This document shows, piece after piece, positions 1 through 6,638 of a DNA stretch of 22,115 nucleotides. Position 1 is the stretch's first letter. Each line of letters begins with the position of its first letter. The DNA is taken from positions 1 to 22,115 of the forward strand of contig CAUDAE010000016.1 in NCBI GenBank assembly GCA_958447445.1, written 5' to 3'. The stretch is from an uncultured Collinsella sp. Its GTDB lineage: Bacteria > Actinomycetota > Coriobacteriia > Coriobacteriales > Coriobacteriaceae. The translations under genes and the position numbers were made by a program. Under the pieces are notes generated by a model. That model had not been told where the DNA came from, made no database searches, and saw only the letters and a list, made by a program, of their open reading frames with translations.

Positions 1-854
1 CTTCCGACAAGGTTATCGGGGTCGTTAGCGAAAGGGCTTCGGCTGAGACGGGAATTCCCGCAGATGCTTCGATTGTAAGAGGAACGGGTGATAATCCTGC
101 GGCAGCGATTTGTACGGGCTGCCTCTTGGAGGGTATTCCCACCATTTCGCTTGGTACAAGCGGTGTGCTGATGTATTCGGCCGAAGGGGTTGAACTTCCA
201 GATGTTGGTAAGCCCGTATTGTTTAAATGGGGTAATGCCCTTAAGACGCAAGTCCAGCTCAGCATTAGGTCGTGTGGCGGAGCCAAGGAGTGGTGGTATG
301 GGCAGATCCTAGACAACGAGTCCTACGATCTCGAGGATAAGGCCGTTGAGGATCCTTTCTACGACATGAGGGACCTCATGTTCTATCCACACCTGTCGGG
401 AGAAAAAGTCTTGCACGGTTGCCCGTCGGTTCGAGGTGCCTTTTTGGGGCTTGACCTTGACACGACACGTTCAGAGCTTGAGAGGGCACTTATGGAGGGC
501 ACGGCATATGCTCTCAGGGAACTCAAGGAATCCGTGAATCACTCGCAAGAGTGGTTCGGTATCAGGCTTGTTGGCGGAGGGGCTAAGAACGATTTCTGGG
601 CGCAAACGCTCTCAAACGTGTTGGGAATCGATTTGGTGCGCATGGAATCGTCCGGTGCCGGCCAGGGTGCAGCGTTGCTGGCGCTTTCGGCTTCTTGTGG
701 ACAAGATTTGACCGATGTTGCCGCCGGGGTCTGCAAAAGGCTAGATTCCGTTAAAAAATGCGATAAAGCCCACGCGATTTACAATGTGCGTTTTGACAGG
801 TATATGCGCATATTCAAGGCACTGGAAAACATCTATGAGCTAAAGAGCGTATAG
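1..854 (+). CDS. xylB: FGGY-family carbohydrate kinase, xylulokinase-like (5' end outside window)
   Basis: This is the C-terminal ~283 residues of an ATP-dependent sugar kinase. The frame is open from base 3, so the start lies upstream. Near the N-terminus of the visible part, GDNPAAAICTG and SLGTSGVLM match the hinge between the two FGGY domains. Further on, FYPHLSGEK, RGAFLGLDL and EGTAYALRE are followed by the FGGY_C nucleotide-binding signature RLVGGGAKNDFWAQTLSNV and then GAGQGAALLA. These are typical of xylulokinases, which phosphorylate D-xylulose to D-xylulose 5-phosphate in the cytoplasm. The exact substrate cannot be read from this fragment; a related ketose or polyol is possible. 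It lies ~105 bp before a sugar-alcohol PTS on the same strand, so it probably acts in the same pathway. Family assignment is firm and substrate is inferred. Confidence 0.85.
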   Translation, partial: SDKVIGVVSERASAETGIPADASIVRGTGDNPAAAICTGCLLEGIPTISLGTSGVLMYSAEGVELPDVGKPVLFKWGNALKTQVQLSIRSCGGAKEWWYGQILDNESYDLEDKAVEDPFYDMRDLMFYPHLSGEKVLHGCPSVRGAFLGLDLDTTRSELERALMEGTAYALRELKESVNHSQEWFGIRLVGGGAKNDFWAQTLSNVLGIDLVRMESSGAGQGAALLALSASCGQDLTDVAAGVCKRLDSVKKCDKAHAIYNVRFDRYMRIFKALENIYELKSV

Positions 855-960
855 CCGTTTGCCCTACAAAACCATGAGCGTATATGGCCGAATGAAAGGG
901 GAGGAGCTGGCGCTCAGGTAGGACGATAGCAGTAACGAACATCAATTAAGGAGAATGAAA

Positions 961-1506
961 ATGGGAGCAGTAAACGATTTCCTCATCTTCCTTGCAGAGG
1001 GCTTTACCGGCCTTTTTAATGCGGCGGGCGAGCAGTTTGCCTCGTTTATCACGGGCATGATCCCCATGCTGATCTGCCTGATCCTTACGATTAAGGCAAT
1101 CATCCAGCTGATTGGCGAGGAGCGCGTCTATGGGTTCATGAAGAAGTGCACCAAATATGCGGTTCTCCGCTATACCCTCATTCCGTTCCTTTGCACCTTC
1201 TTCCTCTGCAACCCGATGGCGTACACCTTTGGTGTGTTTGTCGAGGAGGACTATAAACCTGCATTCTACGATGCAGTCGTGTCCATGATGCATCCCATCG
1301 TCGGTCTTTTCCCGCACGCCAACTCGTCCGAGCTTTTTGTTTGGCTTGGCATCTCGGCTGGCTACGAGGCGCTGGGAAAGAACTCCTCTGAGCTTGCTAT
1401 CCGCTTCCTCGTCGTTGGCCTGATCGTTTGCCTGATCAAGGGCATCGTCACCGAGAAGCTGTACCTCATCATGAAGAAGCGCAACGAAGCTAAGCTTGCC
1501 GCCTAG
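961..1506 (+). CDS. srlA: PTS glucitol/sorbitol-family transporter subunit IIC (SrlA/GutA)
   Basis: This 181-residue integral membrane protein is the EIIC2 part of a glucitol-type phosphotransferase system, which imports and phosphorylates a sugar alcohol. The N-terminal FLIFLAEGFTGLFNAAGEQF, the following long hydrophobic helix, IGEERV and the FFLCNPMAYTFG segment match the family. Three to four membrane segments are visible, and the tail is basic. An ATG at 955 is in frame, but the AAGGAG at 948-953 would sit only one base before it. The ATG at 961 has a 7-base spacing and gives the MGAVNDFL start typical of the family, so 961 is preferred. It is the first PTS gene of the run srlA-srlE-gutM-srlB. 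Confidence 0.93.
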   Translation: MGAVNDFLIFLAEGFTGLFNAAGEQFASFITGMIPMLICLILTIKAIIQLIGEERVYGFMKKCTKYAVLRYTLIPFLCTFFLCNPMAYTFGVFVEEDYKPAFYDAVVSMMHPIVGLFPHANSSELFVWLGISAGYEALGKNSSELAIRFLVVGLIVCLIKGIVTEKLYLIMKKRNEAKLAA

Positions 1507-1535
1507 TAGTTCAGCGCAAAAGGAGAGTCTAGATC

Positions 1536-2555
1536 ATGAGTGAATTCAAAAGCGTAAAGGCGTCCCACGGCGGCAACGGTTGGGGCGGACCCCTTATCAT
1601 TACCCCCACGGCCGAAAAGCCCTATGTTCTGAGCGTGACCCTGGGCGGAATCAGCCCGGTTGCCCTTCGCATCGCGGAGCTTACCGGCGCCGAGGCGCAC
1701 GACCAGTTTAAGGACCCGATCGAGACCGATCAGGCATGCGCTGTTGTTATCGACTGCGCTGGCGTGGCCCGCTGCGGCACTTATCCCAAGATGGGCCTTA
1801 AGACGCTGAACATCAAACCTGGTTCCCCGTCTGGCCCTCTGGCACAGTTCATCACCGAGGATCTCTTTGCGTCCGATGTCAATCCCGATTGCATCGCTCT
1901 TGTCGATGCCGCGGATGTTCCCGCTGAGCCGGTAAAGACCGAAAAGGCATACGAGGAGACGACGAAGGAAAACGTTCACGCAAAGATTGCCGAGGGACGT
2001 GCCGAGATTGCGTCCAAACAGTCTAACGGGGTTATGGACGTTGTCTCTAAGATCGGCACCGGCGTTGGTCGCGTCATCAGCATCATCTATCAGGCTGCAC
2101 GTGATACCGTGAATGACGTTATCCGCAACATCATCCCCTTTATGGCGTTTGTCTCGGTGTTGATCGGCATTATTAACTACACGGGTTTCGCGAACGTTCT
2201 CGCCGGCGTTCTCACTCCGCTTGCGGGCTCGCTGCCCGGTATGCTGGCAATTGGCATGTTCTGCTCAATCCCGTTCCTTTCACCGTTGATCTGCCCGGGC
2301 GCAATCATCGCTTCTGTGCTTTCTGTTCTTGTTGGCAACCAAATCGCCAACGGCACGATTCCCGCCAACTTTGCCCTTCCCGGCTTCTTTGCCGTCAACT
2401 GCCAGGTTGGTTCCGACTTTGCTCCCGTTGGCATGACTCTCATGGAGGCAAAGCCCGAGACGATCGAAATCGGTTACCCTGCATTCCTGTTTGGTAAGTT
2501 GATTACCACCCCGATCCAGATTATTCTCGCCTACGTACTGTCCTTTGGCCTGTAA
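1536..2555 (+). CDS. srlE: PTS glucitol/sorbitol-family transporter subunit IIB-C (SrlE)
   Basis: This 339-residue fusion carries a cytoplasmic EIIB domain (about residues 1-125), a charged linker (about 130-165) and a membrane EIIC1 domain (about 170-339). The EIIB part contains VVIDCAGVARCGTYPK; in this family a cysteine in the C-G-x-x-R-C-G region carries the phosphate, here C74 or C80. The membrane part has AARDTVNDVIRNIIPFMAF, FCSIPFLSPLICPGA and NCQVGSDFAPVG, all characteristic of SrlE. It lies 29 bp after srlA with an AAGGAG site about 10 bases before the ATG. With srlA and srlB it forms a complete enzyme II. The substrate could be glucitol or another polyol such as a pentitol; the family alone does not decide. 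Confidence 0.93.
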   Translation: MSEFKSVKASHGGNGWGGPLIITPTAEKPYVLSVTLGGISPVALRIAELTGAEAHDQFKDPIETDQACAVVIDCAGVARCGTYPKMGLKTLNIKPGSPSGPLAQFITEDLFASDVNPDCIALVDAADVPAEPVKTEKAYEETTKENVHAKIAEGRAEIASKQSNGVMDVVSKIGTGVGRVISIIYQAARDTVNDVIRNIIPFMAFVSVLIGIINYTGFANVLAGVLTPLAGSLPGMLAIGMFCSIPFLSPLICPGAIIASVLSVLVGNQIANGTIPANFALPGFFAVNCQVGSDFAPVGMTLMEAKPETIEIGYPAFLFGKLITTPIQIILAYVLSFGL

Positions 2556-2585
2556 ACTGAATGCTTTAAGAGGGAAAGGCCCGCT

Positions 2586-2969
2586 ATGCTCAACGCGCTC
2601 ACTACAATAGCCTTCTTTATTCTTGTATGGCTTGCAGGAACATTCACCCAGTATCGCTATTGGAAGAGGGTGCGTGTTCTCATCCATGAGCGCGCTCGCG
2701 ATCATGAGGGATACTTGGGCACGGGTATGTGCAAGGTGAGTTTTAGCCGAAAGGCGTTTGTGATGATCTTGACTGATCATGACGGCGTGATTAACGGTTG
2801 CTATGAGCTCAAAGGGCTTTCCCTCAAACCGGAGTTTTCGGAGATGAGCGAGATGTTGGGGTTGAATATCGAGACCGCCCTAGACCATCTGGCCAACGAA
2901 AGCTATCACGATGCTTTTGCCCAGGCTATTCGTGTTATCGACAGGTCAATGACTGCGCCTGCGGCGTAA
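2586..2969 (+). CDS. gutM: GutM-like glucitol operon activator protein
   Basis: This 127-residue protein has an N-terminal hydrophobic segment (about residues 3-22) and then a soluble domain. The layout is that of GutM/SrlM: a membrane anchor, a GxGxx stretch (EGYLGTGMC), a beta segment ending in a hydrophobic FVMILTDHDGVI, and the typical KGLSLKPEF. In Escherichia coli GutM activates the glucitol operon. It is routinely encoded between the PTS genes, as here between srlE and srlB. AAAGG about 7 bases before the ATG supports the start. Because a GntR/UTRA repressor is also encoded nearby, its role here as a DNA-binding activator rather than a PTS accessory protein is uncertain. Confidence 0.8.
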   Translation: MLNALTTIAFFILVWLAGTFTQYRYWKRVRVLIHERARDHEGYLGTGMCKVSFSRKAFVMILTDHDGVINGCYELKGLSLKPEFSEMSEMLGLNIETALDHLANESYHDAFAQAIRVIDRSMTAPAA

Positions 2970-2988
2970 CAAAGATAGGAGAAATCAA

Positions 2989-3342
2989 ATGTACAAGGTT
3001 AAGGTCACTGAGATCGGCTCGTTTGTTGAGGAGCTTCTCAACGAGAAGATGGTGGTCCTGTTTGGCCCGACCGCTCCTGCAGAGTTGCGCGACATCTGCG
3101 TCGTTCACGATGGAACTCCTACAGAGGATAACGTTCTTGCTGAGGGCGGCACCATTTCCATCGGCGATCAGGTCTACACGATTAAGGAGTTTGGTGAAGC
3201 TGCGAACGAGAACATGGGAGGGCTCGGTCATCTAACTATTGCGTTCGATGGCGAGCGAGAGCTGCTTCCTGGAACGGTTCTCGTGACACCAAGCGTGCTT
3301 CCCAAGCTGGAAACCGGCATCGAGATTAGCTTCAACGGCTAA
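2989..3342 (+). CDS. srlB: PTS glucitol/sorbitol-family transporter subunit IIA (SrlB)
   Basis: This 117-residue cytoplasmic EIIA protein accepts phosphate from HPr and passes it to the EIIB domain of SrlE. H40, in the ELRDICVVHDG segment, matches the phosphorylated histidine region of the family (CFIHxHG in E. coli SrlB). The later GGLGHLTIAFDGE and ELLPGTVLV also match. Length is normal. AGGAGA precedes the ATG at good spacing, and the gene starts 19 bp after gutM, consistent with one transcript. Confidence 0.92.
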   Translation: MYKVKVTEIGSFVEELLNEKMVVLFGPTAPAELRDICVVHDGTPTEDNVLAEGGTISIGDQVYTIKEFGEAANENMGGLGHLTIAFDGERELLPGTVLVTPSVLPKLETGIEISFNG

Positions 3343-3390
3343 ATCGCTCGGTATGGCAGGCCATGTATTAGTCGGAAAGGACGTGTTCTC

Positions 3391-4065
3391 ATGAAACGTT
3401 CCGATTTAAAACTGCCACTTTTCACAGTCAGTCCTAAGACCTATTTGCTTGCGGACGATTCAATTGCAGCGGCTCATCTTACGGATGAAATCGCAAAAGA
3501 TCGAGATCATTCGATTTTTTGGACTGCTCCCGTTCCCGAGCTCTGCGCAGTTGCGAAGGATTTGAAATTTGCAATTCCCACAGCGCAGCATGCCGATCTT
3601 GTCGGTGACGGAAAAGGAATGGGACTGACACCTCTTGAGTCGCTTAAGAGCGCGGGAGTTCAAGCTGTCTTTCTAAATCACACGGCACACCCCCTGACCG
3701 TTGATAAGTTGGCGGCAACGATCGATCGCGCTCGTGAGCTTGAGATTCTAACCATTGTTGCAGCCGATAGCGTGACAGAGTCCAAAGCGGTTGCGGCGAT
3801 GGACCCGGACGTGATTCTTTGCGAGCCGAGCAGCCTTGTGGGAACCGGCCATACAAGCGGCGATGATTACATCGCAGAGACCATCGCTGCCGTACGGTCC
3901 ATCAATCCCGACATCGTTATCATGGAGGGAGCGGGAATCAGGTGCGGAGGCGACGTTCGTCGCCTGATTGGACTTGGCGCGCAAGGTACCGGCATTTCGA
4001 GTGCCCTGGCGATTACGGACGACAGGGCAGCGTTGCTTACGGAGCTGTTTGACGCGCTGGACTAA
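3391..4065 (+). CDS. Triosephosphate isomerase-family protein (archaeal-type, altered active site)
   Basis: This 224-residue protein has the length and motif order of archaeal-type TIM rather than the ~250-residue bacterial enzyme. PKTY holds the catalytic lysine (K16), TAQHADL and FLNHTAH hold the catalytic histidine (H97), CEPSSLVGTG holds the catalytic glutamate (E145), and EGAGIRCGGDV is the phosphate-binding region. Two usual TIM residues are changed. The asparagine two positions before the lysine is S14. The glutamate that follows histidine-serine in HSE is A99, giving HTAH. Location at the end of a polyol PTS operon and these changes suggest isomerisation of a phosphorylated ketose or aldose from the imported alcohol, not housekeeping glycolysis. 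That function is inferred; fold and family are secure. Confidence 0.8.
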   Translation: MKRSDLKLPLFTVSPKTYLLADDSIAAAHLTDEIAKDRDHSIFWTAPVPELCAVAKDLKFAIPTAQHADLVGDGKGMGLTPLESLKSAGVQAVFLNHTAHPLTVDKLAATIDRARELEILTIVAADSVTESKAVAAMDPDVILCEPSSLVGTGHTSGDDYIAETIAAVRSINPDIVIMEGAGIRCGGDVRRLIGLGAQGTGISSALAITDDRAALLTELFDALD

Positions 4066-4075
4066 AACCGTTTAC

Positions 4076-4106
4076 AAAAAGGCGAACCCACGGGTTCGCC
4101 TTTTTT
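4076..4106. terminator. Bidirectional intrinsic terminator between the PTS operon and the GntR gene
   Basis: GGCGAACC (4081-4088) and GGTTCGCC (4093-4100) form an 8-bp stem with a CACG loop. It is flanked by AAAAA upstream and TTTTTT (4101-4106) downstream. It can terminate the plus-strand operon ending at 4065 and the minus-strand regulator ending at 4153. Confidence 0.9.
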
Positions 4107-4152
4107 GCGTTTTGGAATTATGTTAGGCGCAATGCCGCCGCTCTCAAGAGTT

Positions 4153-4911
4153 TTAATGGCGGCGTTGAAAAACGGTGCCAAGCTGAAACCTGCTGGATTT
4201 AAGCCATACGCGCGCATATTCAATTGCAGAGTCATTGTCCAAGTAGACTGTTTGAAGCTGCTGAAGAAGCGGGGACTGCGTAGAGAGACCGAGCGCATCC
4301 GCGCGTTGGGTATCCGCGAGCTTTGCCACAAAGGAGGTCTTTGAGTATTCGATCTGGTGGCCTGAGAGCCGCTCGATTATTGCAAAGAGACCTTCGTTAA
4401 CAAAGTCGGCTGTTTCAATACCTGGGACAAGCGCCATATTGATGTTGTTTTCGATGAACATCACAGGTTCACCCTCAACGCTGCGCACTCGCTCGAGATG
4501 AAGGTAGTCAGAACCTTCGACAATACCGAGATGTCTGGAAATATCTTCGTCCGACTTACGGATTTCGCAATCGAGAATGCTTGTTTCGAAAGAAAGACCT
4601 TGCTCGATTAGAGATTCGGAGAAAGAGATAAGACCCTCTGTAAGGGGGAAAGAGATGTCTTTTGACTTAACGTAAGTTCCCTTTCCCTGAATTTGCTCAA
4701 GTAGGCCCTCATCAACAAGCCTGGAAATGGCCTTTTTGATGCTGCCGCGGCTGACGCCGAGCGTACTCATGAGCTCGACTTCCGACGGGATTTTGGATGC
4801 TTGCTCCCAAGCTCCTGAGGCGATGTTCTCGCGCAGATAGTCGACCACCTGCATATAGATGGGGGTGGGACAATCCTTTTTTATATGTGAATTGTTGACG
4901 CGATTGGTCAC
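4153..4911 (-). CDS. GntR-family transcriptional regulator with UTRA domain
   Basis: This 252-residue regulator has an N-terminal GntR winged helix at about residues 15-82 (PIYMQVVDYLRENIASG, IPSEVELMSTLGVSRGSIKK, GLLEQIQGKGTYV). A C-terminal UTRA ligand-binding domain occupies about residues 95-245 (HLERVRSVEGEPVMFIENNI). UTRA regulators usually sense a phosphorylated sugar. The start is a GTG (CAC at 4909-4911 on the plus strand) with AGGAG five bases before it. It faces the PTS operon across a shared terminator, so it is the likely repressor of that operon, released by a polyol phosphate. A weak inverted repeat, TCGAT and ATCGA at 4966-4981, lies in its upstream region. The operator in front of the operon would be outside this window. 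Confidence 0.88.
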   Translation of the reverse strand: MTNRVNNSHIKKDCPTPIYMQVVDYLRENIASGAWEQASKIPSEVELMSTLGVSRGSIKKAISRLVDEGLLEQIQGKGTYVKSKDISFPLTEGLISFSESLIEQGLSFETSILDCEIRKSDEDISRHLGIVEGSDYLHLERVRSVEGEPVMFIENNINMALVPGIETADFVNEGLFAIIERLSGHQIEYSKTSFVAKLADTQRADALGLSTQSPLLQQLQTVYLDNDSAIEYARVWLKSSRFQLGTVFQRRH

Positions 4912-5133
4912 AGTCTCTCCTGATTACTTTAAAGCAAAATTACCTTCATTTTACGTTGTTTTGCATCGATTAACTTATCGAGATTGTGATTGCAAAGAAT
5001 AAATCACGTTTTTGTGTAAGGCTTCCGCTGCTTTGGCTACCTGTCTGGCGTTTGCCTTCTACTCTTCATCGACAATACGGGCATCTTGGAGAGATGGCCC
5101 CATGTCACAGAAGTGCGCCGTAGGAGGCAAGAA

Positions 5134-6171
5134 TTAGCGTCCCGTGCGCGTCGGTGACAAACGATGCGGGCGTGGCCCCGGTTGAACCTGCTCTCCGGTG
5201 GCCTGGTTGCGGCCGGTGGCGTAGTCGATCTGCACGTGTGGCTGCAGGTTGTAGCAGTACACGTGGAAGCACAGGGTCTTGCCGTGGTCCTCGATCGATT
5301 GTGCTTCCAGACGAACGCCACGACAGACGAGTTCCTCTTCGTTGTACATGGGCGTGACGCGGTAGAGCACATGATTGCCAGCGTCGCGGATGTAGTTAAG
5401 AATCTGTTCTTCAAACGGCAGCATGCCCGTCTCGTTGAGATAGCGCGTGCCGGTGAGGAGATTTTTGCGGTTGGCGTTTTCGCCGCAGAGCGACCAGGCG
5501 ATGAGGTGGCAGCGGTTGTAGAGGCTCTGGCCTGGAATAAAGTCGTAGCGCTGCTGGTGCCAACCGGCAGGATGGATACGCGAGATATCGCCGCGCTTGC
5601 CTTGACCGAGCGATTCGGGGCCCACGCAGGCGAGCGCCTTGCGAGTGCGGCCCATGCTGTCGAGCTTGGAGAATTTTTTAAAGCAGCCCTCTTCGGTGGC
5701 ACGCTCATACTCGTCGAGCGTGAATGACGGTGTGCCTAGCGGGTGCGTGCTGTCGGCGCGAAGGGCGACGTAGGGGTTGCCGGCGTAGTCGGGAATGCTG
5801 CTGAGATAAACACCGCGGGCGCGGTTGAGGTCGGGATTTTCCACCTCGTCGATGGGGACGGTGGAGCTGTCCTCGGCAACGTTGTCGTTGGTGTTGGTCG
5901 CGGTGGATTCGGAGCCATCGCCAGAGTCTTGGCTATTTTGAGAGTCCGAGGAGCTCGCTGATCCCGATTCGAGTCGGGCAACCAGGTCTGCCTCGTCGTC
6001 GGTACGGCTGGGACTCTCGTTTTGTTTTTCGGCCAGAGCCGCCGCCTGCTCATCGCATTGCGGCGACAACAGCTTGGGTGCTCCGTCGAGCGACCCCGTG
6101 AACAGCGCAAACCCCAGCACCACGGCGGTGCCGATGGAAAGTACTTGCTTGTAGGCGGACTTGCGCGACAT
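5134..6171 (-). CDS. Secreted DNA/RNA non-specific endonuclease (EndA-like)
   Basis: This 345-residue protein begins with a basic segment and a hydrophobic helix (about residues 10-27), a signal peptide or membrane anchor. A low-complexity Ser/Asp/Asn-rich linker follows (about 68-112). The nuclease domain spans about 115-318. LYNRCHLIAWSL contains H222, in the place of the catalytic histidine of the DRGH motif of EndA-like nucleases. ENANRKNLLTGTRYLN and MLPFE supply the metal-site asparagine and glutamate region. The family cleaves DNA and RNA without sequence preference using Mg2+. It probably acts outside the membrane, in nutrient scavenging or DNA processing. The ~25-residue C-terminal tail, rich in Pro, Arg and Gly, is outside the domain. 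AGGGAG precedes the ATG. No competence genes are adjacent. Confidence 0.88.
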   Translation of the reverse strand: MSRKSAYKQVLSIGTAVVLGFALFTGSLDGAPKLLSPQCDEQAAALAEKQNESPSRTDDEADLVARLESGSASSSDSQNSQDSGDGSESTATNTNDNVAEDSSTVPIDEVENPDLNRARGVYLSSIPDYAGNPYVALRADSTHPLGTPSFTLDEYERATEEGCFKKFSKLDSMGRTRKALACVGPESLGQGKRGDISRIHPAGWHQQRYDFIPGQSLYNRCHLIAWSLCGENANRKNLLTGTRYLNETGMLPFEEQILNYIRDAGNHVLYRVTPMYNEEELVCRGVRLEAQSIEDHGKTLCFHVYCYNLQPHVQIDYATGRNQATGEQVQPGPRPHRLSPTRTGR

Positions 6172-6323
6172 TGAGGCTCCCTGATGGACGGTTGGGAGTC
6201 TACCAGTCTAGCAGGAGCCGCCGAGGGTCGTTCTATCGAACAAATACTTAAGATTTGGGATAGACGCCGCTGGTTCATTTGCCTCATATGGAGCTGTGGC
6301 GGTTGTTGATGTGGGGCTCGGCG

Positions 6324-6373
6324 TTTCCCCAGATAAAACCTACCAAAATAAACCTGTCCCTTATTGGCAGGTT
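6324..6373 (+). repeat. Dispersed hairpin repeat, family A, copy 1
   Basis: This is the first of four near-identical ~50-bp copies (others at 8411, 11611 inverted, 13784). The shared pattern is CCCAGATAAAACC, a left arm ACCTRCCAAAA, a loop core ACCTGTCC, and a right arm TTGGYAGGT complementary to the left. This copy has one A-C mismatch in the stem (left arm CCTACC) and TTATTGG in place of TTTTTGG. It lies between the divergent nuclease and AlbA-type genes. Confidence 0.85.
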
Positions 6374-6424
6374 AATCGTGAGTTATTTCACCGCAGCTTA
6401 AGGTACGGTTGGGATGTGCGCACT

Positions 6425-6634
6425 TTAAAGAGAGGAGCCCATGATTAGAGAGGTCGCGCTCGTCTCTCTAAATGTCTCTCTAAAGAGAAAGCCAGTTAAA
6501 GAGATAACATTAGGCAATCTAGCAGTGAATTCGATACATCTTTCTAAATTTCTCTCTAAAATAAGGTGCTTATCTCTCTAAAGTTAGGGAGATATACTAT
6601 ACTTTAGAGAGATAAATCTATCGTTTTAGAGAGA
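6425..6634 (+). promoter_or_regulatory. TCTCTCTAAA operator array upstream of the AlbA-type regulator gene
   Basis: The 10-mer TCTCTCTAAA occurs perfectly at 6463-6472, 6475-6484, 6551-6560 and 6573-6582. Its reverse complement TTTAGAGAGA occurs at 6603-6612 and 6625-6634. Near matches lie at 6425, 6445, 6496 and 6539-6548. Starts are 12 bp apart in the first pair, and 22 bp apart (about two helical turns) in both 6551/6573 and 6603/6625. The last four sites are mirror-arranged around a candidate -10 at 6593-6598, and the last site runs into the ribosome-binding region. This is the pattern of a cooperatively bound repressor, probably the downstream protein itself. Confidence 0.8.
6593..6598 (+). 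promoter_or_regulatory. Candidate -10 box for the AlbA-type regulator gene
   Basis: TATACT at 6593-6598 lies about 40 bases before the start codon at 6639. The matching -35 region (TTATCT, 6570-6575) is poor and overlaps an operator copy, as expected for a repressible or activator-dependent promoter. Confidence 0.45.
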
Positions 6635-6638
6635 CGGA

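Noticed and set aside
5030..5133. Terminator or small gene downstream of the nuclease.
   Set aside because: No clear stem with a T-run and no supported short frame was found.
5164..5727. A 187-codon plus-strand open frame opposite the nuclease gene.
   Set aside because: It is antisense to a clear nuclease domain; high-GC genes commonly leave such long shadow frames.
6441..6581. A 46-codon open frame starting with ATG after GAGGAG, running through the TCTCTCTAAA array.
   Set aside because: Its internal similarity (VSLNVSL, SKFLSK) simply reflects the repeated operator motif, and the spacing to GAGGAG is short. A leader peptide cannot be excluded but is not supported.
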